From: Rotaria sp. Silwood1
Taxonomy: Eukaryota; Rotifera; Eurotatoria; Philodinida; Philodinidae
DNA: 64,000 bases
Assembly (NCBI GenBank): GCA_905250075.1
Contig: CAJNOP010000542.1
Location: 9,324-73,323 of the forward strand
Reading direction: 5' to 3'
Below are positions 1 to 10,680 of this stretch, one piece after another. Below the pieces are notes generated by a model. The model ran no database searches, was not told the origin of the DNA, and saw only the letters and a list, made by a program, of their open reading frames with translations. The position numbers were made by a program, and so were the translations under genes. Within the stretch, counting starts at the first letter, position 1, and each line of letters begins with the position of its first letter.

Positions 1-2147
1 GTTCGTTAACGTTAATGCCCGATATATGGAAGGACAAAAGAAACTCATTAAGTTTTTTAGGTTGTTCTGTTGTATTAGTGGATAATAATTTTCAATTTAT
101 TACTTTCGATTTATTCTGTAAAGAATTTGAAGAACCTAATCAAAGATTCATGTCTATCATCAATGTAAGTATCACTAATTATTTTCATATGTCTGCTTTC
201 AGCTGTAAGGAACCACTTTTTTTAGGAGATGCAAAATGCATTAAATGAATTCGGTATTAAATTTCATTTGTTTGCCAATGTCGTTTGCGATCGTGGCTCC
301 AATTTCATTAAAGCTCTTCAAACCTTAAATATTGAACCAATTCATTGCCTAGCGCATCGAATGAACAACATTCTTAATCGATGTTTTCTGTCGGATTTCA
401 AATCAACAAAGAACAAACAGGAAAGAAATGCACAATTAATTCATGAGCAAAACATACTATTTTCAAGTGATGATGAAAATTCATGCCATTCGTCCGATGA
501 TGAGAATGTACCCATCAACAACTACTCAGTTGTATCAAAAACACAAAAATCAGAAAAGAAACATATTAAAAATCTACCAAACCAGATTGATACTAATAGT
601 ATGAACTACAATGAAGTTAAAAGTTTGAATGATTTACCTGCAGATGCATTATCATTTATTCAAACTATAAAATATATCAAGTCAGTTGTAAAATACGTTA
701 AAAAAGTAAGCAATTCGATATCATAATCATATATGTAAACATGTTTTTCCTGTTTTTAGGCACACATTAATTCTGACATCAAAAAAATTTCAAATACAAC
801 ACTTAAACAATGTACGAAGGTTCGATGGCTCAGCTTATATTCAACTATCGATAGTTTCAACAAATGTTATGATGCTGTCAAGATTGTATTGAAAACAAGA
901 CCACATGCTGCTGTGGTAAATAATTTGTTTAACAAAATATCAAGAGATGTTATTTATGATTTATTGAAACTATTGGTACCCTTCAAAGTTATAACAGAGC
1001 TTGTATATTCATCGTATAATTCTTCTATTGCAATGACAACATTTGTTTTGCTTTTAGATTCAAATCAATCGAAAACCATCATTACATCTTGGAGTTTTAT
1101 CTTTGTTAAAATTGAAACAAGTGTATTCATCTGCTAAAAAACTGGACAGTTTTTATCGAAATCAGGTTGAAAAAAAAGAATAAAAAAGAAGCAAACGTAC
1201 AACATCAACAAGTCGTAGTCAATATTGATGGCGATGATGAAGAAAATGAATTAAATGATGAATCAAGTGATAATGCAGATGATGATGAATATGCATTTGA
1301 AAGTCCAGGTATTTTAGGAGTATTGATAGATAATGCGCATTTTGTCATTTAGATTACTTATATTCTTGTTGGTTTCATGTACTATTTTAGGATTAAGTTA
1401 CTTTCGTCAACGTTTATTGTATTTGTTGGAAAACATGTTCGATCTGGATGACCGGCATTACGCTGCTATTTTTTTACATCCTCGATATTATAGTGCCATG
1501 GGTAAGCGTAGCATTCATATTGCATAATGAACCTTCATGTTTTCATTGTATTTGTTTTTTTTATTTCTTTGTTTAGAATATTGGACAAAAGAAGAAAAAA
1601 GTGCTACTAACAAATTCATCAAGAAACAATTACAGATGATCAAAGATGAGACAAAGTCAGCATCGTCGCAAGACAGTGATAATAATTTAGTTATTACAGG
1701 TCCAAAGAAAAAATGACAACGTACTGATGATATTTTTAGTGAATATTCGTCAAGTGCAACGGAATCACGTGACAAAAAGCAAAATTATGGTTCAGAAGAA
1801 GAAGATAATCAGTATGATGAATTGTTGAATTATCATACATTAATGTTGAAAGAAAAAGGTCCAAAACAAGATGAAAATCCATTGTTATGGTGGAAATCAA
1901 ATGAAACAATATTTCCAATGTTATCATTGCTAGCTAGTAAGTTGAAACTTTGAATTGAACTTTTATAGATAGTTCGTATTTTATAGGACGAATATTTAGT
2001 ATATCGGTCACATCGGCTAGTGTCGAAAGACAGTTTTCTCAAGCTGGTCTTGTCTATTGTGATCGAAGATCACGTACAAAACCAAGTTTATTGAATGACA
2101 TGTTATTAGTTCGTTCAATGTACAAAATGGGAATAAATGATGTGTAA
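1..2147 (+). pseudogene. hAT-family transposase, 5' end outside window, decayed
   Basis: This is most of a hAT superfamily DNA transposase, which cuts and pastes its own element. Exons read 1-164, 226-705, 760-1002, 1058-about 1168, about 1168-1308, 1391-1501, 1577-1936 and 1987-2147; introns of 50-82 bp keep the frame. The N-terminal part has a DIW-x-DK motif typical of the start of the RNase-H fold. The second exon carries VCDRGSN (catalytic Asp) and HCLAHR (the C-x2-H motif), the third VRWLS. The last exons give LLWWKSN and SASVERQFSQAG, the hAT C-terminal dimerisation block. Any BED zinc finger would lie upstream of the window. Two lesions are visible: a frameshift in the A-run near 1169-1178, and an in-frame TGA at about 1714. 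It is therefore probably non-functional. Family assignment is secure; exact splice sites are inferred. Confidence 0.85.
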
Positions 2148-2429
2148 TTCAATTATTTACTCAATTTTTTTTGAACACTTATCATTATTATTATCCTAAT
2201 CAAAGCTGTATCTTTTTTTTACATTGTATATGTGAACATATGCTGTTACTTTCACTTGACTATTTATTTTCTTGAACTTAACTTGAAATTTTGTAATAGT
2301 TATGTATGTGCTCAGGAATAAAAGATAATATCCTAATGATAAAAGTTTTAGTTTCAAAACATACTAAAAAGAGAACCAATTAAAAAAAAACTAATGAATT
2401 TTTTTGCAAATATTATACTGATTAAAGTT

Positions 2430-2608
2430 ACATTAACCCGCGGGTTAACCCGCGGGCAGCCCGTGACGGGTTGATAATTCTTCAACCCGTAGACTAACCC
2501 GCGAGTCAAAAAAAAAAATCGTTCAACCCGTCAAGCGGGTCGGGTTCGACCCTCAACGGGTCGGGTTTGCGGGTTGGGTCAAAAAAAAGTCAGTCACCAA
2601 CATCTCTG
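2430..2608 (+). mobile_element. 3' terminal region and inverted repeat of the hAT element
   Basis: After the transposase stop there is about 280 bp of AT-rich DNA and then a GC-rich patch full of AACCCG / CGGGTT words in both orientations, as subterminal repeats often look. Read on the minus strand the end at 2608 begins CAGAGATGTTGGTGACTG, which fits the CAG-R-G-x-TG consensus known for hAT termini. The adjacent 2609-2616 (GTCTCTAT) would be one copy of the 8 bp target duplication; the other copy lies outside the window, so the boundary is inferred. Confidence 0.65.
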
Positions 2609-2663
2609 GTCTCTATGTCGTCGATTACGGAAATAATAGAGTACAAAAATTTAATATCGAATA
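2609..2663 (+). pseudogene. NHL-repeat fragment next to the hAT insertion
   Basis: Directly after the hAT terminus the frame reads LYVVDYGNNRVQKFN and then a stop. This is the consensus of one NHL beta-propeller blade (lYVaD-x-gNnRVqkf). Only one blade remains, so this is a fragment of a larger NHL gene interrupted by the transposon, with the rest upstream of the window or lost. Confidence 0.6.
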
Positions 2664-3050
2664 AACCCAATACGATGTTTTTTTTGTTTGCTTCATTCTC
2701 TTTTTCTCTTTCAAATAAATCGTAATTGAATGAAAAATGAATTAAAATCTATTCTATTTTCGCACGCGCGGGAAGACTCACATCATCCACATGCACTCAT
2801 CCGATAACATGCGTCAGTGAGTCTGGAAGCTCGATCGTGTTGCCATTGACACCAAAGCAGTTCCTGGCTGGGCTTTTAGGGACTACCCAGAAGTCATTCA
2901 TATAAGACGAATGCAATCTCAATGGACAGAACTCATCCCTCTCACTACTATCACTCACATGTCTAAGATTCACCTTATTCTCAACTCAAAAAAAAAGAAA
3001 TAATTACTCACCTGTTGATATTGAACGATGACGTCTCTAAAAGAGAGACC
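2664..3050. other. Spacer with a possible coding remnant
   Basis: No intact gene. Between about 2820 and 3002 one plus frame stays open for about 60 codons (around VAIDTKAVPGWAF) and ends in TAA, but it has no start codon and matches nothing I recognise. It may be a fragment of a mobile element or of the interrupted NHL gene. Confidence 0.3.
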
Positions 3051-3054
3051 TGGC

Positions 3055-3625
3055 CAAGTTCCCAGGAGTCGGGAACTCAATGGGAACTCATTAGGAATTG
3101 GGAACTCAAAGGGTATGGGTGAAAGTTACCGTCATGTTCCCAGGTGCCTGGTAACGGTTTGGTAATTGTCTCCCGTCTCCAGCACCAAACTCTAGGGCCC
3201 TCAAGTCCTGGTTTTGAAAAAAAAATTGTTTCAAAAAAATTTCAGGAGTTTTCAAAAAAATTTATTTTTTTTCAAAAAGTCTGTTTCTGCATTCAAAAAA
3301 ATTTTTCGAAAAAGAATTTTTTTCAAAAATAGAGCAGTCATCCTATTCCGCAATGTTGAACATTGTGGAATCAGTTCCATGCAATTTCGGGAACTCGAAA
3401 ATCATTCAACAAAATGGGACTTATTCGACAAGGATCGCGTTCTCTCAATTTCCGGAATTCCGGGAATTGAGTCCATTCTAAACTAGTCGTGATTTCTAGG
3501 AATTCCCAGTAATTCCGTCTGATTCCGTAGTGACCTACGTTCTGCCATTCAGAAATTCCGCGAACTGATTCCGGAATTCCGTCCAATTCCATTTCGACCT
3601 ACTTCCCGGAATTCCTGACTTATTT
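3055..3625. repeat. Cryptic short-repeat DNA (GGGAACTC / GGAATTCC words)
   Basis: The segment is tiled with imperfect copies of GGGAACTC and of the palindrome GGAATTCC, in two blocks (3060-3150 and 3365-3615), separated by A- and T-runs at 3215-3330. Open frames crossing it are low-complexity shadows. It may be a non-autonomous element with subterminal repeats or slippage-expanded DNA. Confidence 0.5.
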
Positions 3626-3639
3626 CAGCAATTAATCTA

Positions 3640-3913
3640 GGGTGGGTGTGGGTGGGTGTGGGTGTGGGTGTGGGTGTGGGTGGGTGTGGGGTGTTGATCT
3701 GGTTCATCCACACCCCACCCTCACACCCACTCCACCCACACATCCCACACCCACCCACAGCCACAGCCACACCCACCCCCACCCACACCTCACACCTACA
3801 CCCATCCACATCCACACCCCACACACCCACCCACACCCCACACCTACACCCATCCACATCCACACCCCTCACCCGCACCCACACCCCACACACCCACCCA
3901 CACCCACACCTTG
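3640..3913. repeat. GGGTGT array followed by inverted ACACCC array
   Basis: About 55 bases of GGGTGT/GTGGGT units on the plus strand are followed, after a short spacer near 3692-3708, by about 200 bases of the complementary ACACCC/CCACAC units, so the block can fold on itself. The G-rich part has many GGG tracts and could form a G-quadruplex. The unit is a permutation of TGTGGG, which I recall as the bdelloid rotifer telomere repeat. Confidence 0.85.
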
Positions 3914-4223
3914 GTAAAAGAACAGACTGGTTGTATTGAGAGAATGTCAACAACAGGCACAAACTGAATTCGAACGTTGTTCAGTTATTTTTCATGTTCA
4001 TACAATGGCGTTCTGATCAAGGACAATTCATCTATCAATAGTAGGATTTGGTCAGCACAGTCTCAATGTCACTTTTTTGCACAGAAAAGGCTGCCATTGG
4101 ATATGGTTATTCACATGACGGGACCGAATTACTCATTCGTCGAACCGTTAAAATCGAAAAAAATTGATCGTCACCTCTCTTGAATTTTGATTTTTTTGGG
4201 AGTCGGTAGAGAGCGGAGCCACC

Positions 4224-4956
4224 TTAAGGGGACCCCCCTCCCCGTTTCCGGGGTTTCTTGAGAACGGCTCATTGAAAAGTTACGAAATTTTGCAGGCCAG
4301 ATAGATCTCGATGAGTGGAGTAAAAGTTGTCATAGGCTCAAAATTCCTGGATGCTTCCTTCGGGAAGATATGGGGGTCGCATAGGCTAAAAATGACTCGA
4401 AGTTTTCTCTCCGCAAATCTCTACACTTCATTTTTTCGAGCTGAAATTTTTTCTGCGACAACTAGGATCAAATTGGGGTGCGTTTTTTTTTTTTCTTTTA
4501 AAAATATCGTTCCTAGAGCTCAGGAGAAGCAAAATACTCGAAGCACCCTCAAAAAACATGTTTTTTTTTCAATAGTACTAATTTTTAAAGGGCTGCCAAA
4601 TTTCGTAGGAACAACATTTTTAAGAAAAAAAAAACACGCACCCCAATTTGATTAAAGTACTCATTAAAAAAATTTGAGCCCGATCGGACATACCGTGTAG
4701 GAGAAAAGGGGGGAAAACTTCATTTTTTTGATGAAAAAATTGATTTTGAGAAATATGCAAAGAAATTTATGTTTTTTGGTTTTTTCAGCATGTTTTGCGA
4801 TTTTTTTCGAGATTTGTCATATGTAAGATGTGGGTTTTCAGTTCTCAAAGTGTGCTCAATGGATAGAGGGCATTTAAATCTATATACTAATCACAAAAAA
4901 TGAAAAACGAAACGTGTGAAAATTCTGAGTCGGGAAGGGGGGGGGGGTCCCTTTAA
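4224..4956. mobile_element. 733 bp non-autonomous inverted-repeat element with TTAA ends
   Basis: The left end reads TTAAGGGGACCCCCC and the right end, reverse-complemented, TTAAAGGGACCCCCC. Terminal inverted repeats starting next to TTAA suggest a piggyBac-type element with a TTAA target duplication. Inside, 4468-4515 and 4615-4653 form a second, near-perfect inverted repeat (around CAAATTGGGGTGCG). There is no transposase, so it would depend on an enzyme supplied elsewhere. The superfamily call rests only on TTAA and the termini. Confidence 0.65.
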
Positions 4957-5723
4957 GCAAACAAACTCAAAACTTCTCTTCGTCTCTTTTTTTCTTCCGT
5001 TTTGGACGCCTTTTTGTTTCTTCTTTTGTATGGTTCCTCGCTTCTCCCTCCCGACTTTATTTCTGTTGCCACTTTTCTTCTTCTTCTTCTTTGTCATTTT
5101 GTTCTTTTTCTTCGATAGTATTTCATGTTATTATACTTTTGATTGAAACTACACATCGAAAGGTAAGCTTAATCTATCAATCTATAATCAGAATGACGAG
5201 AGAAAGAGTTGATTGTTACTTAGTATACAACAAGAATAGCTATTTTCTGAATAGTCACATGTTATTCTTACGTATTGAATTTACTTTTTATTTCTTAAAA
5301 TTTCATAGTTCGAACAATGGTTCCACCTGGTTAAACTCGAGAAACACTGACATTTTCTTGAAAAATGAGAAAACAATCAGAGCTCGACTGTGTGAAAAAC
5401 TGTTTGTAGAAATATTTGCTTTTGTCACCCGGGAAAAGGAAAATCACATGGGGTTCATATTTATAAACAGCTGTATGCAAGAAAGAAAAAATATATTTTA
5501 TTTATTTAATGTTCTCGACATCATTCGTTTTCTTCATTGTAATTAAGTAAATATGAAATGAATCACATAAAACGCACTCAGTTATGTTTGTTTTTTCCTT
5601 CTCGAATAAAATTCTTCTATAAAGCCTCACTTATGTTGAGAATGTCTTTATGTTATTTTCTTTTCTCAATGCGTATAGTTGAATAATGAATAAGCTGAAC
5701 TCATTCTGAGATATGTGTTTTAG
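4957..5723. other. Spacer upstream of the rhomboid gene
   Basis: Pyrimidine-rich DNA (4975-5110) followed by AT-rich sequence. A 151-codon open frame at 5091-5546 shows no recognisable motif and biased low-complexity composition. The sequence TGTGTTTTAG just before the rhomboid ATG at 5724 could be a splice acceptor for a 5' leader intron or for spliced-leader addition. Confidence 0.4.
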
Positions 5724-7219
5724 ATGAATAGTTTGTTTCAAATGACATGGTTTAAACGAATGTTCGTCAATGAAAATCGACAGAAATCAGACACTCATTT
5801 TCCATGGTTTATACTTTGCGTCAGCATCATCGATATAGCATTACTTATATACAGTATTGTTGACAGTAAAGGCATATCTCCAATGTCTGAAAATTGGATG
5901 GCTGGACCTTCGCGCGTAACACTCATTAGAAATGGAGCCAAATTTGTTCCGTGTATGAAACCAACGCAAAAGGATGTTCTAAACGATAGATTAAATTGTT
6001 CGTCGATTTCATCACTTGGTTATGATATTTGCACTTATGAAATGTTTCTTCAGTATATATGTAATGTGGAAAAGTTAAAAGGTTTTCCTTATCAAGTTTA
6101 TAGATTTTTGACACCAGTTTTCCTACATGGTGGCATAATTCATCTACTTTTGAATTTGTTCAATCAATTAGCTTTGGGAATAATGTTAGAACGACAGTAT
6201 GGCCTAATCCGTATTGGTATTATATATATTCTATCGGGTATCGGTAGTATTTTACTCAGTGCAATTGGTTTTTCACAATACGGTAAGTATAATCTCAGAA
6301 AATAAAAAAAACAGGGTTGTATCTTGTTATAATGCATACGAAAAGTATTTGATAAGACTTATAGTTGAATAAGGACTTCTTTGAGGCATATTCATATAGA
6401 AGAAAGCTGTTAGCGCAATCTCTTGCGGGATTAAAAATGTGAAACATGATGGATCTGTTGTTACTAATTAAATGGAAATCGTTTTGTTCCATTTCTTTGC
6501 AATACATTTGTAGCTAACCGTTTATCTGATGCTTTAGAACTACAGTTTCTCTGTCACGGTCTGTAATGGGTACAAAGCTTGTCTGTCACGGTCTGTGATG
6601 GGTCCAAGACCTGTCTGTCACGGTCAGTGATGGATCCAAATCCTGTCTATCACGGTCTGTTGGGAGGGGGGAGAGGGTCCAAATTTCTACCCCCTAAACA
6701 CTTCAACACTCCTTTCAGATCGTGTTTCACAAAAATTTTATAATAAATCTTCTTCATCGAAAATACCCTAATTCAAAATAAACTGTATTGAATAACTTAT
6801 TAAAAAAATATTATGTTACAATGAACATTTATTTTATTTTTTTAGCTTCCGTAGGAGCATCAGGATCAATCATGGGTATGTGGGCTGTTTGTGTTCTAGA
6901 CATGATTCGTAATTGGGAGGGTTTAAAACAATCTGGGATACCAATAGCTATTGATACAATCTGCATTATTGTCTTATTTATAGTAGGATTTTTTGTTCCA
7001 GTATTTGACTCCATGGGACATTTAGGAGGCCTATTAATCGGAATTCTAAGTGGATTATTGTTCTGTCCAAATTTATATTGGAAGGTTGACACAGATAATG
7101 CTGTGAAATCAAGATTGTTTATAATGGGAATATCATCAATCTTTTTATTAGCATTTTTTCTTGGTGGATTCATTGGATTTTTTAAAACAACTGCTTCGCC
7201 TATATTTACAGTCAATTGA
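5724..7219 (+). CDS. Rhomboid intramembrane serine protease
   Basis: Rhomboids cut membrane proteins within the bilayer using a Ser-His dyad. Exons are 5724-6282 and 6846-7219; removing the 563 bp intron joins the frame exactly to give 310 residues. The first hydrophobic segment is at about residues 27-47 and is followed by a lumenal loop of about 75 residues. FLTPVFLHGGIIHLLLNLFNQ contains the HG-x-x-H-x-x-x-N block of TM2. GASG places the catalytic Ser at 192, and SMGHLGG places the His at 245. Five or six further hydrophobic stretches complete the core. Both catalytic residues are present, so it is probably active rather than an iRhom. The cellular membrane and substrate cannot be read from the sequence. 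The start is preceded by TTTTAG, consistent with a leader splice. Confidence 0.85.
6405..6470. repeat. Interspersed repeat copy in the rhomboid intron
   Basis: Shares the order GCT-TTAGC, AATC-CTTG and AAAATGTGAAACA with 35945-36003, on the same strand. It lies just upstream of the 32 bp tandem array in the same intron. Confidence 0.5.
6551..6662 (+). repeat. 32 bp tandem repeat in the rhomboid intron
   Basis: Three full copies and a partial fourth of a 32 bp unit beginning CTGTCACGGTCTGT start at 6551, 6583, 6615 and 6647. A related CTATGACGGTCTGTC occurs once at about 13850, suggesting that the unit comes from an interspersed repeat. Confidence 0.8.
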
Positions 7220-7283
7220 ATGAACAGATTTCTCAAAGAGTAATATTGTATTTGTATCTATTTGTTGCAAATCTCATTTTTAT

Positions 7284-7380
7284 GGGTGTGGGTGTGAGTG
7301 TGTGGTGTGGGTGTGGGAGTGTGGTGTGGATGTAGGTGTGGGTTAAGGAAGAACAATACCCACACCCACACCCACACTCA
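7284..7380. repeat. GTGTGGG / CCCACAC foldback array
   Basis: About 60 bases of GGGTGTGGGTGTGAGTG-type repeats on the plus strand are followed, after a 14 bp A-rich spacer (about 7344-7357), by CCCACACCCACACC. The two halves are complementary and can form a hairpin. It lies 65 bp downstream of the rhomboid stop codon. Confidence 0.8.
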
Positions 7381-8483
7381 TTCTCGCAGAAAAGAGATTC
7401 ATGGACCTACGAAGCCCTTTCAGTCGACTCTAGAACAACCCAACCAACTCAAACTGTGTATGATACCGTGGTATCTCTTGAGACCTATGCTACTAACATC
7501 ACACAATACTGTAAACATTCATCTCTAAACCAAAACTCGGTACATACCATGCTATTCGTTCCGCAGCCACCACTACGTGACCTCAAACAAACTTCCATCA
7601 CCGAGATCTCTGAACTCACATACACCTATTTCCCTCCTCGAAACGTTTTATCATCCGCTTCTTTTTAAAATACTTCATCCAGTCACCAGAGTAACTACAA
7701 AATTTCATGCCTACCGTTTTCACACAGCCACACGTTTCTCACTTACCACAGTACACAACACTCGAAAGGGAGAAAAAGCAATAACTGAATAGTTGAAGTA
7801 AATTTTCAATAATTGAATTCAATATTCAGGTTTGACATGTATGAAATAATTCGAGGGTAACTAAATATTTCTAAAAACAATCGAATATCTTCAATTACAT
7901 TAATATTCAGTAAAACATTGTCTAATGAAAATCCTGTTAAAGTTGTTCCTCAATATACCCTACCTCGAGGTAAATGAATATTGATCAGCAATTTTATGAC
8001 GTGCCATATCAGCTACTTGAAATGTTCTGTCAATAAGGTCTCTGCTATTGTTCTCTTTTCTTCATCTCAAAGTTTCTTGAAATAAAGAAAATTTCTTATT
8101 TAGTTCAGGGAAAAATTGCAGTTGAAGCTTCTGAAATGATCAATTATATGAAATTTGACAAAATCAAAAACTTGAATTTTTTTAATTAATGAAATAACCA
8201 AAAACTGATAGTGTACCAGAAAAACATTAATGAGACGCATTAGACGATGAAATGACAAAATGCAAGAAGCAACCATTCATTTGGATCTATCCGTTCAAAG
8301 AAAAAAACAAACAGGCAAGCCATCCATCAACAGATTATACACGATATGTTCTTCTTTTGAAATGTATTTCAAGAAGGTACTTTTGTTTTGCTTGAATTAA
8401 TCTGCAAGCCGTCGGCTAAATTCATCAATAGTAAACGAACTTTACGCGATTCGATGACTAATATGTAACTATCAGACTTCGAT
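7381..8483. other. Spacer, no recognised gene
   Basis: The first 280 bases (to 7668) are less AT-rich and open in the frame that begins inside the foldback array, but the translation matches no family I know. The remainder is AT-rich with no supported feature. Confidence 0.4.
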
Positions 8484-9445
8484 CTAAGGTATGTGAAAAA
8501 AGTTCGCTGCATTTTTCATATCGATATATATCGAAAAACTTCAGAGAACTTTCTTCAACAAATTATACCAGAAGATGCAGTGTGAAAAGCTCTACAAGAT
8601 CCATAAGACCGCTTATTTTATAGTTGGGGTTTTTATTTTCAAAATAGACAAAATTTTGAGCGACCAAATTTCGACTATATAAAACGATATTTTTTTTGGT
8701 ATCAGATGAATTCGCTCTTTCTTATTGCACCTTTTTATAATTGTTCTTTATAAATTGTAGAGCTTTTCACGCTGCATCTTGTGGTATGTTTTATTTATCT
8801 TTCAACAAAGGATATCAGGTGCTAAACAAGAAAAAAATGCCTTCCTCATATGCCAAACAAAGACTTTTTCGCAGCGTCGAAACTTAGACGCTCAAAATTT
8901 TGACTATTTTGAAAACCAAAACCCCAACTATAAAATAAGCGGTCTTATGGATCTTGTAGAGCTTTTCACGCTGCATCTCCTGGTATAATTTGCTGAAAAA
9001 TGTTCTCGGAAATTTGTCTATTTATATCGATATGAAAATGCAGCGAACTTTCTCCTACCTATTAGTTATTCGGAATTTTGTTGATTTTGACAACAAAAAA
9101 TACGACTGTGAAGTCAGCTATTCTTTATAAATTGTAGAGCTTTTCACGCTGCATCTTGTGGCATATTTTTTTTAAAAAGATATCAGATGATTAAAAAATC
9201 AAATACGGAAAAAGAAATCCATCGTGTACCAAAAAAACTATCATTTTCATATGGTCGAAATTTGGTCCCTCAAAATTTTGACTATTTTGAAAACAAAAAC
9301 CCCAACTATAAAATAAGCGGTCTTATGGATCTTGTAGAGCTTTTCACGCTGCATCTTCTGGTATAATTTGTTGAAGAAAGTTCTCTGAAATTTTTCGATT
9401 TATATCGATATGAAAAATGCAGCGAACTTTTTTCACATACCTTAG
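8484..9445. mobile_element. 962 bp element with 197 bp terminal inverted repeats
   Basis: 8484-8680 and 9249-9445 are inverted copies of each other with only scattered mismatches; both ends begin CTAAGGTATGTG read inward. A partial third copy in right-arm orientation lies at about 8915-9063, and the whole block 8740-9063 is repeated in tandem at about 9119-9445 (period near 379 bp). There is no open frame for a transposase. It is best described as a MITE or foldback element that has duplicated its right half. No clear target duplication is seen. Confidence 0.8.
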
Positions 9446-10680
9446 TATAGAAATATTGAATAGCAATCTATATTGTCTTTTTAATCAGCTGAAGTGAAGA
9501 ACGTATCGATTTTGCTAAGTCTTCAAATGTCCAAAATAAACTAAAAAATATTCTTTACAATGAATAAAGTCGTGTTAGTCACTATGTTTGGTCTTTTTTT
9601 CACTATCACTAATACGAGAACTAGATATCTATTGAGAAAAAAAATATGCAATGCTTATCTATATAGTATCTACATGCTTAATGATGGAAGCTAGAAGTAT
9701 TCCTTAGTGTAGACAACCATAAATCATCGTACCAATGACAACTACGCAAAAATACTGTTACTCAGAATTTTCTTGTGCTCATCACAAGTATTCAAATGTT
9801 CGACACATTAATTTCGAAGTTCTAGCCTAAGATGATGACATCTACATACACCTCAGAACAATTTGGCTGGAAAAACCCTGACTTGACTACTAGATGTTTC
9901 AAGTACAAAATAATTATTTCATTTTCTATTTATACACATTAGCCGTTAATAGAAAATTTTCCAGTCCATACCTACACTTTCACTAATGATTAGAAAAGTA
10001 TTTTTTTAGCGAGTTTGAAAGCCTTTCTGAATGGTATGAAATGCGTTAAACGAGGCTTGTCACCAGAGTCCTTTTAACGCTGTGATGTGAGAATAGAGAG
10101 CTTCAATTACTACAGATTGCTGTTGTTCAAAAGGCGACAGCTTAATTTCATAATCTTTGAAATAGATTATTTTTTTCTGATCATGAATTTTTCTATCACA
10201 TCTTTCTGCCGTTGAAATCATTGATTACGACTCCAAGTCTGCATTGGAATATCATAGTGTGAGGATGATGGTTTGTCTGCTCAACGCGATAAACTTCGTT
10301 TTTTTGTTCTCGAATTCTTGTCTCCATGATAGAAATATCAAATTCGATCTGGTGAAAGAATCTATGATTTTCAGATTGTTGAATGAATACCATTTGTTCT
10401 TATCATGTTGATTATTCGCATCCCTTCTGTTTTATGTTTTTACATGCAATTGTTTCTTTTCTTACCTGTATCGACAAGCACACTAATTTTTCACTTACGA
10501 CTCATTCAGAGTTGTTCTCTTTCTTCCTACCTGTCAGAAAAAAACAACGAGGCTATTTCAAAAGTAAAAACATGTGATGCTGTATAGGTAAATATAAATA
10601 CATCATTTTCCTATATTAGTTACAATTACTGGATTTTCTCTTATTGCTGTATAGACTGGCTTTCATATTGCATTCGCTGT
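9446..10680. other. Spacer upstream of the F-box gene
   Basis: AT-rich, no gene supported. Near the end, the 10 bp word TGCTGTATAG occurs at 10578-10587 and again at 10645-10654. The first copy is followed by GTAAAT and the second ends in AG, so 10588-10654 could be a 67 bp 5'-leader intron. Confidence 0.35.

Noticed and set aside
2430-2600. CCCG-rich patch as a CpG-island promoter
   Set aside because: Its words are inverted and tandem copies of AACCCG directly inside the hAT terminus, so subterminal transposon repeats explain it better.
3549-3962. Long open frames on both strands (91-137 codons) across the GT/CA array
   Set aside because: They consist almost only of Gly-Val-Trp/Cys or His-Pro-Thr repeats, a direct product of the 6 bp repeat unit.
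4891-5146. Overlapping frames rich in Lys or Phe
   Set aside because: Generated by the long polypyrimidine tract near the right end of the TTAA element.
5091-5546. 151-codon open frame
   Set aside because: No motif, biased hydrophobic/aromatic composition and no splice or family support; it lies in the leader region of the rhomboid gene.
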